Positions 8,545 to 15,706 of a stretch of DNA of 21,601 bases are shown here, one piece after another. The DNA is taken from positions 1 through 21,601 of the forward strand of contig JBARXT010000018.1 in the NCBI GenBank assembly GCA_049647485.1, written 5' to 3'. This DNA comes from 62-47 sp049647485. Its GTDB lineage: Bacteria; Pseudomonadota; Alphaproteobacteria; Rhizobiales; Xanthobacteraceae. Position numbers and translations under genes: made by a program. Positions within the stretch are counted from its first letter, which is position 1. Each line of letters begins with the position of its first letter. The notes under the pieces were generated by a model. That model was not told where the DNA came from. It ran no database searches and worked only from the letters and a program-made list of their open reading frames with translations.

Positions 8545-9279
8545 TCAGATGGCCGAGAAGCCCCCGTCGACAGACAACTCCAGCCCGTTCACGAAGCTCG
8601 AATCGTCCGAAGCAAGAAACAGCGCGGCCGTCGCAATTTCCTCGGGGCGCCCCATCTTTCCCCGCGGGATCAGGGATTCGAACATCTGCTTCGCTTCTTC
8701 GGTGAGAACCTGGTTCTGCATCGGCGTGGCGATCGGCCCCGGATGCAGTACGTTCACCCGGATATTCCTGGCCTTCAGCTCGTTGAGCCACCCGCGTGCG
8801 AATGCGTGCAGCGTCGCCTTGCTCGCCGCATAGACGCTGTAACCGGGAAAACCTTTGATCGAGGCAACTGACCCGGTCATGAAGACCGATCCGCCATCGT
8901 TGAGCAGCGGCAACGCCTTCTGCACCGTAAACAGGGTGCCGCGCGCATTCAGGTTGAAGGCCGTATCGAAGTGCTGCTCGGTAATTTCCCCCAGTGGTGC
9001 GGCTTCGCCCGTGCCGGCGCTCGCGTACAGGATGTCGATCTTGCCCTTTTCACGTTTGACCGTATCGAACAGACGGTTGAGGTCGTCGAGATTGGCCGCA
9101 TCGCCGCGCACGCCGGTCACGTTCCGGCCGATCAGCTTGACGGCCTCATCGAGCGCCTCCTGCCTCCGGCCCGTGATGAAAACATAGGCGCCTTCTTCAA
9201 CGAACCGCTTGGCGCTCGCCAGCGCCATGCCGCTCGATCCACCCGTGATGACTGCAACCTTACCGTCCAGCTTTCCCAT
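8545..9279 (-). CDS. SDR-family oxidoreductase (second), first gene of the redox operon
   Basis: A 244-residue short-chain dehydrogenase. The cofactor loop is TGGSSGMALA, where the third glycine of the usual pattern is alanine (Ala19). The NNAG position reads YASAG, as in several SDR subfamilies. Catalytic Ser137, Tyr150 and Lys154 (YAASK) are present, with the terminal VNGLELSVDGG. The frame is open upstream to 9549, but the SDR domain begins at MGKLDGKVAVITGG and GGA lies eight bases before ATG 9279. It is divergent from the LysR gene across 268 bp and is the likely first target of that regulator. The next operon gene starts 126 bp downstream. Confidence 0.9.
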   Translation of the reverse strand: MGKLDGKVAVITGGSSGMALASAKRFVEEGAYVFITGRRQEALDEAVKLIGRNVTGVRGDAANLDDLNRLFDTVKREKGKIDILYASAGTGEAAPLGEITEQHFDTAFNLNARGTLFTVQKALPLLNDGGSVFMTGSVASIKGFPGYSVYAASKATLHAFARGWLNELKARNIRVNVLHPGPIATPMQNQVLTEEAKQMFESLIPRGKMGRPEEIATAALFLASDDSSFVNGLELSVDGGFSAI

Positions 9280-9459
9280 GACTTTTCCTTTCGTGGTGTC
9301 GGGACAGCATCTGCCCCCGAGGACCTCGAAATGGACCCGCCGGTGGCCGTTGTTGAGTGCGGAAGCGCGCACATCGGTGGTGCGAAAACGATCCACCTGG
9401 ACGGTCGACGCCAGCCACAACGATCTGTGCCCGCCATACGAAGTTGGGCCACGTTCGTC

Positions 9460-9477
9460 GTTATAGGCTCTGATAAC
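9460..9477. promoter_or_regulatory. Candidate LysR operator
   Basis: The inverted repeat GTTAT-N8-ATAAC lies between the divergent SDR operon and lysR, 71 bp before the LysR start. AT-rich dyads like this are usual recognition sites of LysR-type regulators. The symmetric T/A spacing is 12, one base longer than the canonical T-N11-A. Confidence 0.45.
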
Positions 9478-9547
9478 CGCCCATATTGCTGTTCGATGTG
9501 TTAGATGAGGGCTTTGGAAGGCGCACCGCTCGGTGCGGGATTGCACC

Positions 9548-10444
9548 ATGATCGACTGGGATGACGTTCGCTACTTTCTGGCCGTCGCACGTGGGGGCTC
9601 GGTGCGTGCTGCCGCCGAGCGCCTCGGGGTGAACCACGCGACCGTGCTGCGCCGCATTGCCCAACTGGAGGAACGGCTGGGCGCGCAGATGTTCGAGAAG
9701 CTGCCCTCGGGCTACCGCCTGACAGCTGCGGGCGAGGAGGTCCTCGAGTTCGCGGAGCAGATGGAGGCATCGTCGAACCGGCTGGAGACACGCGTCTTCG
9801 GTCGCGACCAGAGCGTGCGCGGGCTTCTGCGGGTGACACTGGCGCCGACCCTCGCGACACACCTGCTCATGCCGGACTTCGCTGAGTTTGCGCGTCTGCA
9901 TCCAGACATCGAGATGGAAATCCTGTCGTCCGGCGAACTGGCAAATCTGACCAACCGAGAGGCCGATGTCGCGATCCGCGTTGTGTACGACCGCAAAACC
10001 CTGCCGCTCAATCTTCACGGCCTGAAGGGACCGGAGCTGTTCGGCGGCGTCTACATGTCTCGCGATCGACTGGCCGCTTGGCGTGCGGCCGCGCCGGATC
10101 CCATCCGGTGGATCGTCATAAGCATGCATGGTATCCCGGACTGGGCCAGCGAGGGTGAGGTTCGCACCACGGGGGTCCCGTTCAGGACCACGGACGGTGA
10201 GACGCAGATCGTTTCAGTGCGGCAAGGGCTCGGAATGACGACACTGCCGTGCTTCGTCGGTGATGGCGACCCTCTGCTGGCGAGGGTGCCGGGCACCGGC
10301 CTGCACATGCATGGAACGCTCTGGCTTCTCACGCAGGGGGAGACACGCAAGACGAAGCGCGTGCGGCTCTTCACGGAGTTCGTATCCCGCAGGCTCGCGG
10401 CGTACGCGCCGCTTCTCGCGGGAATGTCCGTATCGCGCGACTGA
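9548..10444 (+). CDS. LysR-family transcriptional regulator
   Basis: A 298-residue DNA-binding regulator. The N-terminal winged helix-turn-helix runs from DWDDVRYFLAVARGGSVRAA to about residue 60, with VNHATVLRRIAQLEERLG as the recognition and linker helices. The remainder matches a LysR substrate-binding domain (LRVTLAPTLATHLLMP, IEMEILSSGELANLTNREAD). ATG 9548 is preferred, with GGGA seven bases upstream; an in-frame GTG at 9533 would add five residues. It is divergent from the three-gene oxidoreductase operon, the standard arrangement for a LysR regulator of its neighbours. The effector is unknown. Confidence 0.92.
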   Translation: MIDWDDVRYFLAVARGGSVRAAAERLGVNHATVLRRIAQLEERLGAQMFEKLPSGYRLTAAGEEVLEFAEQMEASSNRLETRVFGRDQSVRGLLRVTLAPTLATHLLMPDFAEFARLHPDIEMEILSSGELANLTNREADVAIRVVYDRKTLPLNLHGLKGPELFGGVYMSRDRLAAWRAAAPDPIRWIVISMHGIPDWASEGEVRTTGVPFRTTDGETQIVSVRQGLGMTTLPCFVGDGDPLLARVPGTGLHMHGTLWLLTQGETRKTKRVRLFTEFVSRRLAAYAPLLAGMSVSRD

Positions 10445-10508
10445 CGCGCGGCAGGTCGCCGATGGCGTTGTCTCGAGCGTACCGCTGTATCGACTACACA
10501 GCGCCGAT

Positions 10509-10600
10509 GTAAATCTTGCGACGGGCACGGGTGCAAATTTCTGACGGATCGGCAAGACGGCTCCTCGTCGTGCCGAAAAGATTTACGATGCCAAATCAGC
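10509..10600. repeat. Palindromic intergenic repeat, copy B
   Basis: This is the relative of the 6637-6696 element, in the same orientation, sharing GCAAATTTCTGACGGA exactly. It is itself framed by perfect 9-bp arms, GTAAATCTT (10509-10517) and AAGATTTAC (10578-10586). Further partial pairing inside (CGGGCACG against CGTGCCG) suggests a long imperfect hairpin. It lies directly after lysR, so together with copy A it brackets the redox cassette. Confidence 0.7.
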
Positions 10601-10601
10601 C

Positions 10602-10634
10602 CCGCGACCTCTCGATGTTATCGAGAGGTCGCGG
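10602..10634. terminator. Strong bidirectional hairpin between lysR and dinB-family gene
   Basis: A perfect 14-bp stem (10602-10615 with 10621-10634) and a 5-base loop lie 14 bp beyond the stop of the minus-strand DinB gene and 157 bp beyond lysR. It sits between convergent genes. No T-run flanks it, but stem strength and position make transcription termination or mRNA 3'-end protection likely. Confidence 0.65.
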
Positions 10635-10647
10635 TCGCTGTTTCGCG

Positions 10648-11151
10648 TCAGGCGGCAAGCCGTCTCCTCGCCGACGCTTCCGCTTCATGCAGATATGTCG
10701 TGAAGCCGTCCTTCGCCGCCGGATGGCAATTGAGCAGCATCAAGGCGCTGACCTGTCCGCGGTGACCGATGCCGTGGGTGACGACATGCATCAGCATCTC
10801 CTCGCGGGACATCCGGCCCGGTGCGCCGTCGGTGAATGTGAAGTCGATCGTTTCCGCCAATTGGTCGCGGTCGAGCGCCGACACATAATCGATGTACTCA
10901 AGGTCGCTTGTCCTGATGTCCGCGGACAAGGTTTTGAGCGTCGGCATCTCGCTTAGATTGGCCGATGTGTATGCGTGTATTTCGCGCCTCAGATGAGCAG
11001 CGAAAATCCGGTCGACGACGTAGCTGTGGCTCAGGGCCTTGATAGCCAGGCCGGTGATGGGGGACTCGCCAGCAAGCTTGGCGAGTGCGGTCAGAAGCTC
11101 GTCGTTCGCCCAGGCCTTGTATCGGAACAAGCGTTGCAATGTGTCCTGCAT
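10648..11151 (-). CDS. DinB-family protein
   Basis: A 167-residue four-helix-bundle protein of the DinB/YfiT-like superfamily, which includes metal-binding thiol transferases and many uncharacterised stress proteins. It starts with MQDTLQRLFRYKAWANDELL, the usual helix 1. The likely metal triad is His42 (SHSYVVD), His126 and His130 (HVVTHGIGHRGQ). AGGAG lies eight bases before the ATG. It is divergent from a TetR gene across 122 bp containing two perfect dyads, so that repressor probably controls it. The enzymatic role is unknown; thiol-dependent detoxification is possible by family. Confidence 0.9.
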   Translation of the reverse strand: MQDTLQRLFRYKAWANDELLTALAKLAGESPITGLAIKALSHSYVVDRIFAAHLRREIHAYTSANLSEMPTLKTLSADIRTSDLEYIDYVSALDRDQLAETIDFTFTDGAPGRMSREEMLMHVVTHGIGHRGQVSALMLLNCHPAAKDGFTTYLHEAEASARRRLAA

Positions 11152-11177
11152 ATCGTGATCTCCTGAGATATTACGCG

Positions 11178-11194
11178 CTGCGCGTACTGCGCAG
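11178..11194. promoter_or_regulatory. Candidate TetR operator 1
   Basis: The perfect dyad CTGCGC-gtact-GCGCAG lies in the gap between the divergent DinB-family and TetR genes, 26 bp upstream of the DinB start. A 17-bp palindrome here is a typical TetR-family operator size. Confidence 0.45.
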
Positions 11195-11230
11195 GGCGTT
11201 GCGTGTCATGTCCACATCGTGCAAAATATG

Positions 11231-11244
11231 AGCGATTATTCGCT
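11231..11244. promoter_or_regulatory. Candidate TetR operator 2
   Basis: A second perfect dyad in the same gap, AGCGA-ttat-TCGCT, lies 29 bp before the TetR start. It has a different sequence from the other palindrome, so at most one may be the true site. Confidence 0.3.
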
Positions 11245-11273
11245 TTCGCTACTCGCATTGACGACTTGAAAAA

Positions 11274-11900
11274 ATGGCGCGCAGACCGCTCACAAAAGCC
11301 CGGAAAATCGCCACTCAGGACCGATCACGCGCGACGGTCGATGCGCTGGTCGAGGCAACCGCTCGCATTCTCGTCAGGGAAGGCTTTGACAAGGCCAGCA
11401 CCAACCGCATCGCGGAACTGGCGGGCGTGAGCGTCGGTTCGCTGTACCAATACTTTCCGAGCAAGGAAGCGCTCGTCGCCGCCGTCATCGAGCGTCACCA
11501 GCAGGACATCATGCAAACGGTGCGGGGCGAACTGGCGGAGGTCATGACCGAACCGGTGGAGATTGCAATACGCAAGATCGTTGCCCTCGCGGTGAAAGGA
11601 CACCGTGTCAATCCCAGGCTGCATCGCGTGCTTGCGGAACAGATTCCGCGCGTCGGCAAACTCGAGGACGTGGACGTTCTCAATCGCGAGAACTTCGCTT
11701 TGTTCAAGACGTATCTTGAAAGCCGTCGGGACGAACTCCGCGTCGACGATCTGAAACTTGCGTCGTTCGTGTGCGTGACCGCGATCGAAGCGTTGACACA
11801 CAACGCGGTGCTGCACCGTCCCGAGATGCTTTCGGACAAGGCGATGGGCGCGCTGATCGACGCCGGCGCGCGCCTTGTGATCGGATATCTGAAGGGCTAG
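11274..11900 (+). CDS. TetR/AcrR-family transcriptional regulator
   Basis: A 208-residue repressor-type protein. The N-terminal helix-turn-helix covers about 25-65, with STNRIAELAGVSVGSLYQYFPSKEAL matching the family pattern closely. The C-terminal ligand domain is helical (IAIRKIVALAVKGHRVNPRLHRVLAEQIPR). It is divergent from the DinB-family gene and, after 216 bp, is followed by the YCII-family gene on the same strand. It likely represses its own promoter and the DinB gene. The ligand is unknown. Confidence 0.92.
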   Translation: MARRPLTKARKIATQDRSRATVDALVEATARILVREGFDKASTNRIAELAGVSVGSLYQYFPSKEALVAAVIERHQQDIMQTVRGELAEVMTEPVEIAIRKIVALAVKGHRVNPRLHRVLAEQIPRVGKLEDVDVLNRENFALFKTYLESRRDELRVDDLKLASFVCVTAIEALTHNAVLHRPEMLSDKAMGALIDAGARLVIGYLKG

Positions 11901-12116
11901 CGGGGCTTGGCACGCAAGGCGCACGCGGACCAGTTTGCGCGTTTCGATATGGCGGACCGAATGGGTGCTGGGAGCAAATTCGGCCGTCGCGATTGCGATG
12001 CCCCACGCCTCCATTGGTGAAAAATCTCGGGATGTTGTCGGTTTCGCAGGCGCTCGTTCGTCGTTCCGATGTCATGTCGACGACGATGAGATTGGATCGA
12101 AACGAGGAGACAGACC

Positions 12117-12518
12117 ATGCGCGTGATGGTGCTGGTGAAGGCGACCGAGGACAGCGAGCAGGGATTCCGCTCCACACCGGAGACGACCGCGATGATGGAG
12201 GCGATGGGCCGCTTCAACGACGAACTGCGCAGGGCCGGTATCTTCGTCATGGCCGACGGTCTTGCGCCGTCCGCGCACGGCAAGCGCGTTGCGTTCGACC
12301 GTCCCGCCCGCAAGGTGATCGACGGGCCTTTCGCCGCAACTCGTGAACTGGTCGCGGGCTTCTGGCTTTGGGACGTCAAGGACATGGATGAGGCGGTCGC
12401 ATGGGTGAAGCGTTGCCCCAATCCCATGCCGGGCCCGAGCGAAATCGAAATCCGACCGTTATACGAGCTGGCGAATTTGCAGCCCGGCTCTCACGCGGAA
12501 CATCACGGACAACCGTGA
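12117..12518 (+). CDS. YCII-family protein
   Basis: A 133-residue protein of the YCII (dimeric alpha-beta barrel) superfamily. It begins MRVMVLVKATEDSEQG and contains ERP-type elements GRFNDELRRAGIFVMADGL, the DGPF-like VIDGPFAATRELVAGFWLWDV, and EAVAWVKRCPNPMPGPSEIEIRPL. The function of this group is poorly known, and members often sit next to sigma factors or regulators. GAGGAG at 12104-12109 with seven-base spacing fixes the start. The 216 bp before it, following the TetR gene, hold no other gene, so it may have its own promoter. A strong hairpin follows. Confidence 0.88.
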   Translation: MRVMVLVKATEDSEQGFRSTPETTAMMEAMGRFNDELRRAGIFVMADGLAPSAHGKRVAFDRPARKVIDGPFAATRELVAGFWLWDVKDMDEAVAWVKRCPNPMPGPSEIEIRPLYELANLQPGSHAEHHGQP

Positions 12519-12595
12519 CAGGCCGTGGGAGACAACAATGAGGCCACACGCGACCGTCGCGGGTGGCGACGGTTCGCTCCCGATACAACGTCCAT

Positions 12596-12626
12596 GCGGG
12601 TCATGCATCGTATCGATGTGACCCGC
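12596..12626. terminator. Bidirectional hairpin between convergent genes
   Basis: The arms GCGGGTCA and TGACCCGC pair perfectly, and inside them CATCG-tat-CGATG continues the stem with a two-base bulge. It lies between the convergent YCII gene (stop 12518) and the minus-strand conserved hypothetical gene (stop 12645). There is no flanking T-tract. Confidence 0.6.
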
Positions 12627-12644
12627 CGGATTAAACGGTCTCCG

Positions 12645-13067
12645 CTAAGCGGTGACCGGATTGTCGGTCGCTGCAATCGACTCGGTTTGCGCCGGTTCGC
12701 TTGTGCTCTCGACCGGGTTGGCCGGCAGTTGGACGATTGTCGCCTTCTGTCCCGGAATCAGATCGGTCAGCAACACGATGGTGCCGTTCGAGAACTCGAG
12801 GGCGTCGTGATGATGCATCGGGCTGTCGAGGTCGATCTGGCGGAACCGGGCCAATCGGGCGCCGACGTTCTGATGAAACATCATCCGCTCGCGCTGAACG
12901 TCCGCCGTGAATGCAATCTCCGTTCCCGGTCGCAGGCAGACGGCGACCCGCGGATTATCCAGCCCGGCAAAACCTCGCGTTGAGGTGAGATCGAACCGGG
13001 TTGTGACGAGGGTTTCGCCGGCTGTGGCTGCACGCGATGCGACCGCATGTAAACTGTAATCGCACAT
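12645..13067 (-). CDS. Conserved hypothetical protein (MCDYS-type)
   Basis: A 140-residue protein beginning MCDYSLHAVASRAATAGETL. I recall proteins with this opening and the later VAVCLRPGTEIAFTADV, ARFRQIDLDSPMHHHDALEF and IVLLTDLIPGQKATIVQLP as a conserved unnamed family in Bradyrhizobium and relatives. Function is not known. The PMHHHDALEF histidine cluster could bind metal, but that is speculation. The frame is open upstream to 13196, but ATG 13067 has GGGAG eight bases upstream and begins the conserved part. It converges on the YCII gene. No signal peptide or membrane segment is visible. Confidence 0.82.
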   Translation of the reverse strand: MCDYSLHAVASRAATAGETLVTTRFDLTSTRGFAGLDNPRVAVCLRPGTEIAFTADVQRERMMFHQNVGARLARFRQIDLDSPMHHHDALEFSNGTIVLLTDLIPGQKATIVQLPANPVESTSEPAQTESIAATDNPVTA

Positions 13068-13145
13068 GGATGCGCTCCCAATGATCGCCACCCAGCAAAC
13101 GCGCAACGCGCAGCCTCGCTTTTGGTTGCAAACTTCCGGAGAAAG

Positions 13146-13183
13146 AAATTTCTGAATAAGCCGGACGTCGTGGGCGTCCATCG
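13146..13183. repeat. Possible distant third copy of the palindromic repeat
   Basis: AAATTTCTGA is followed by a GGACG/CGTCC stem and ATCGC. The order matches copy A at 6641-6676 (AAATTTCTGA, GGACC/GGTCC stem, ATCGC). Only the first ten bases are identical, so homology is uncertain. It lies in the 179-bp gap upstream of the MCDYS-type gene. Confidence 0.25.
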
Positions 13184-13246
13184 CGCTTGCGTTCACGGGT
13201 CGATCCGGCGGTCAGCGGCGATGCTTTGGCCGCAGAGAGTGGCGTC

Positions 13247-14023
13247 CTAGTCCCTGCGGACGGAGAACGACGACGGCGAGGTGCCGAGGCTCTGGCGGAA
13301 CATGGCGCTGAACGCGCTCGAACTCTCGTAGCCGATATCGAAGGCGACCGAGGTGATCGATGCACCCGACGCGATGCGCGTCACCGCCTCGATCAGCCGC
13401 GCCTGTTTCTTCCAGTTGCCGACGCTCATATTGGTTTCAATGCGGAACTGCCGCGTGAAGGTGCGGCGGCTGAGGCCGGCGCGCGCCGCCCATTCGTCGA
13501 TGTCGTCGCGGCTCGCGGGATCGATCAGGAACGCCTCGCAGATTTTCCGCAGGCGCGGCGATTGCGGCATCGGGATATGCATCGGCCGCGCCGGCATCCG
13601 GCAAATCTCGTCGATGATCAGCGCCATCACGCGGCCCTCGCGGCCGTGGAGGTTGTATTCGAGCGGCAGCGATACCGACTCCAGGATCAGCGCGCGCAAA
13701 AGGCTGGATACATCGAGCACGCGGCAGGCATTCGGCAGCCATTCGCTGGCATCCCGTTCGATATACAGCGTGCGGAACGACACCGCACCGTGGCAGATCA
13801 CCTGATGCATGATGCCGCCGGGAATCCAGATCGCCTGATTGGCCGGCGCCACCCACGTGCCGTCGGGCGTGGCGACGCGGAGAACGCCGCTCGAGCCGTA
13901 GAGCAGTTGCGAACGGCGATGCGAATGATAGGGGCCGCGGTGCCCGGCCGAATATTCGTCGGCCATCGCTGCGATCGGTCGCGGCAAATCCTGATAATCA
14001 ACAGCCCTGGTGCTTCGGTTCAT
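13247..14023 (-). CDS. AraC-family transcriptional regulator with cupin sensor domain
   Basis: A 258-residue regulator. The N-terminal half is a cupin-type sensor (YHSHRRSQLLYGSSGVLRV, then WIPGGIMHQV). The C-terminal part carries the two AraC helix-turn-helix motifs, ending with VAFDIGYESSSAFSAMFRQSLGTSPSSF, the family signature. ATG 14023 is preferred; the only longer option is a TTG at 14041. It is divergent from the PaiB-like gene across 116 bp that contain two copies of a 10-base near-repeat, so mutual regulation is likely. Related one-domain-sensor AraC proteins usually respond to small molecules or stress; the effector is unknown. Confidence 0.92.
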   Translation of the reverse strand: MNRSTRAVDYQDLPRPIAAMADEYSAGHRGPYHSHRRSQLLYGSSGVLRVATPDGTWVAPANQAIWIPGGIMHQVICHGAVSFRTLYIERDASEWLPNACRVLDVSSLLRALILESVSLPLEYNLHGREGRVMALIIDEICRMPARPMHIPMPQSPRLRKICEAFLIDPASRDDIDEWAARAGLSRRTFTRQFRIETNMSVGNWKKQARLIEAVTRIASGASITSVAFDIGYESSSAFSAMFRQSLGTSPSSFSVRRD

Positions 14024-14051
14024 TTGGCCCACCAGAAACAATCTTTGCCCT

Positions 14052-14123
14052 GTTACAGATAGCAGAGCCGCCGTGGCCTGAATAGCGTCAGATCGTCCCG
14101 GAGCGATCCGGCAGTAACAGATA
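14052..14123. promoter_or_regulatory. Direct repeats between araC-type and paiB-type genes
   Basis: GTTACAGATA (14052-14061) and GTAACAGATA (14114-14123) are 62 bp apart in the same orientation, inside the divergent intergenic region. Direct repeats of this size are common AraC-family binding sites, and a spacing near six helical turns would suit looping or dual promoter control. Confidence 0.4.
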
Positions 14124-14139
14124 CTTCGGTCAGGCGGCG

Positions 14140-14778
14140 ATGTACGTACCTGCGCATTTTCAGGCGGCCGATCGCACCCTTGCGTTCGACCTCATCGAGG
14201 AGATTCGTCTCGGCACGATGATCTCGTGCGGTGGCGACCTCGATGCCAGCCATTTGCCGCTTCTGGTGCGGCGCGAGCAGGGCGCGCTCGGCACTCTGGT
14301 CGGGCATTGCGCGCGCGCCAATGCCCAATGGCCGACGTGGGAGCAATCGCCCGAGGTGCTGGTCACCTTCGTCAGCCCGAACACGCATGTCTCGCCGAGT
14401 TGGTACGGCACGCATCCGCGCGCGCCGACCTGGCTCTACGCGGCGGTGCACGTGCGTGGACGGGTGCATCTGAAGACTGACCGTGACGCGATGCGCGAGA
14501 TCGTCGTCGCCTACAGCAACGAACTCGAGCCGCCGATGAGCGGATGGAGCATCGACAGCATTCCCGATTATGTCGAGAAGCTGCTGCCCGGCATCGTCGG
14601 CTTCCACATCGAGATCACCGACATCAAGACGCAGTTGCGGCTGGCGCAGCAGAACGGCGTGGAAGATCGCCTGAAAGTGCTCGACGCCTTGCGACGCGGC
14701 AGCGCGACCCAGCGACAGGTGGCCGAACTGATCACGCGGCTGGCCTTCGATGAGGCCGGCAACCTTCTGCGGTCCTGA
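14140..14778 (+). CDS. FMN-binding negative transcriptional regulator, PaiB family
   Basis: A 212-residue flavin-reductase-like split-barrel protein. It begins MYVPAHFQAADRTLAFDLIEE and has SHLPLL, the LVGHCARANAQW strand, VSPNTHVSPSWYGT and NGVEDRLKVLDALRRG. These are all hallmarks of the PaiB family, first described as a negative regulator in Bacillus. In proteobacteria these proteins probably bind flavin, and their regulatory role is largely untested. It is divergent from the AraC regulator. The alpha/beta hydrolase follows after 21 bp and is probably in the same transcript. The Shine-Dalgarno before ATG 14140 is weak. Confidence 0.9.
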   Translation: MYVPAHFQAADRTLAFDLIEEIRLGTMISCGGDLDASHLPLLVRREQGALGTLVGHCARANAQWPTWEQSPEVLVTFVSPNTHVSPSWYGTHPRAPTWLYAAVHVRGRVHLKTDRDAMREIVVAYSNELEPPMSGWSIDSIPDYVEKLLPGIVGFHIEITDIKTQLRLAQQNGVEDRLKVLDALRRGSATQRQVAELITRLAFDEAGNLLRS

Positions 14779-14799
14779 CCGATCCCTTCGATCACAGCA

Positions 14800-15693
14800 A
14801 TGAAAGACCAGCCAATGCAAGAGCTGAAGCAAGACTACGTCTACCGCCGCATGACGCAGCCGGTGCTCGATGCGCAGTACAATATCCGCGCGCAGATTCC
14901 GGACTTCCCCGAGCTTTTCGAGAGCTGGATGGCGCGGAGTGCGGCGGTATGCGCGGCGCTTGGCGACAACGCGCATCTCGATCTGGCTTATGGCGACGCA
15001 CCGCTTCAGAAGCTCGATCTGTTTTTGTGCGGGGAGGCGGGCAAGCCGCTCGTCGTGTTCATTCATGGCGGTTACTGGCGCGCGCAGGACAAGTCCGAAT
15101 TCAGCTATGTCGCGGAGCCGTTCGTTGCCGACGGCATCAACGTGGCGGTCATCAACTATCGGCTTGCGCCGCATGTGACGATGGACGACCTCGTCGCCGA
15201 CGTGCGCGAGTCGCTGGCATGGCTTTATCGCAATGCCGCGACCTACGGCTTCGATGCGAACCGCATCGCCGTCACCGGCAGTTCGGCTGGCGGCCATCTC
15301 ACCGTGATGTCGATCATCACCGACTGGGTGGCGCGCGGCCTGCCGCGCGATCTGGTCAAGGGCGGCGTCGCGCTCAGCGGTCTCTACGATCTCGAGCCGA
15401 TCCGCCTTTGTTATCTCAACCAGGAAATCGGCCTCGATGCGGAGACGGCCGCGCGCAACAGCCCGCTGCTCACCATCCCGGCGTTGGCGCCGATGCTGTA
15501 CCTGTCGGTCGGCGGCATCGAGTCCGGCGAGTTTCAGCGGCAGGAGCGGGACTTCGCCGAGGCATGGCGGAAGGCCGGGCTGCGCTGCGACGTGATCCGG
15601 CAGACCGACGGGCACCATTTCGACATGATCGAATTTCTGATCGATCGAAACGGCGCCCTCTATTCCAGTCTCAAACACATCATCAACATCTGA
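14800..15693 (+). CDS. Alpha/beta hydrolase, kynurenine-formamidase/esterase-like
   Basis: A 297-residue cytoplasmic hydrolase. HGGYW (89-93) forms the oxyanion region, GSSAG puts the nucleophile at Ser162, and the histidine is in DGHHFDMIE (272 or 273). The acid is probably Glu241 or a neighbour in GGIESGEF. HGGYW plus GSSAGG is typical of arylformamidase-like and carboxylesterase members of the hormone-sensitive-lipase branch. Ester or amide cleavage is expected; the exact substrate is open. The start is ambiguous between 14800 and ATG 14815, both with weak ribosome sites. The binding-protein gene begins 13 bp downstream, with its ribosome site overlapping this stop. This ties the hydrolase to uptake of a possible substrate. 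Confidence 0.88.
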   Translation: MKDQPMQELKQDYVYRRMTQPVLDAQYNIRAQIPDFPELFESWMARSAAVCAALGDNAHLDLAYGDAPLQKLDLFLCGEAGKPLVVFIHGGYWRAQDKSEFSYVAEPFVADGINVAVINYRLAPHVTMDDLVADVRESLAWLYRNAATYGFDANRIAVTGSSAGGHLTVMSIITDWVARGLPRDLVKGGVALSGLYDLEPIRLCYLNQEIGLDAETAARNSPLLTIPALAPMLYLSVGGIESGEFQRQERDFAEAWRKAGLRCDVIRQTDGHHFDMIEFLIDRNGALYSSLKHIINI

Positions 15694-15706
15694 GGGGAGA
15701 GAGACG

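Noticed and set aside
6355..10647. Insertion sequence or transposon in the gaps around the redox cassette
   Set aside because: There is no transposase motif and no target-site duplication could be identified. Only the palindromic repeats remain, and they are reported as such.
11906..11926. TTGGCACG resembling a sigma-54 -24 element between tetR and the YCII gene
   Set aside because: The -12 part reads GCGC instead of TTGC, so the pair does not fit the consensus.
14053..15678. Antisense open frame of about 540 codons over the PaiB-like and hydrolase genes
   Set aside because: Same reason: no motifs, and both sense genes are clearly real.
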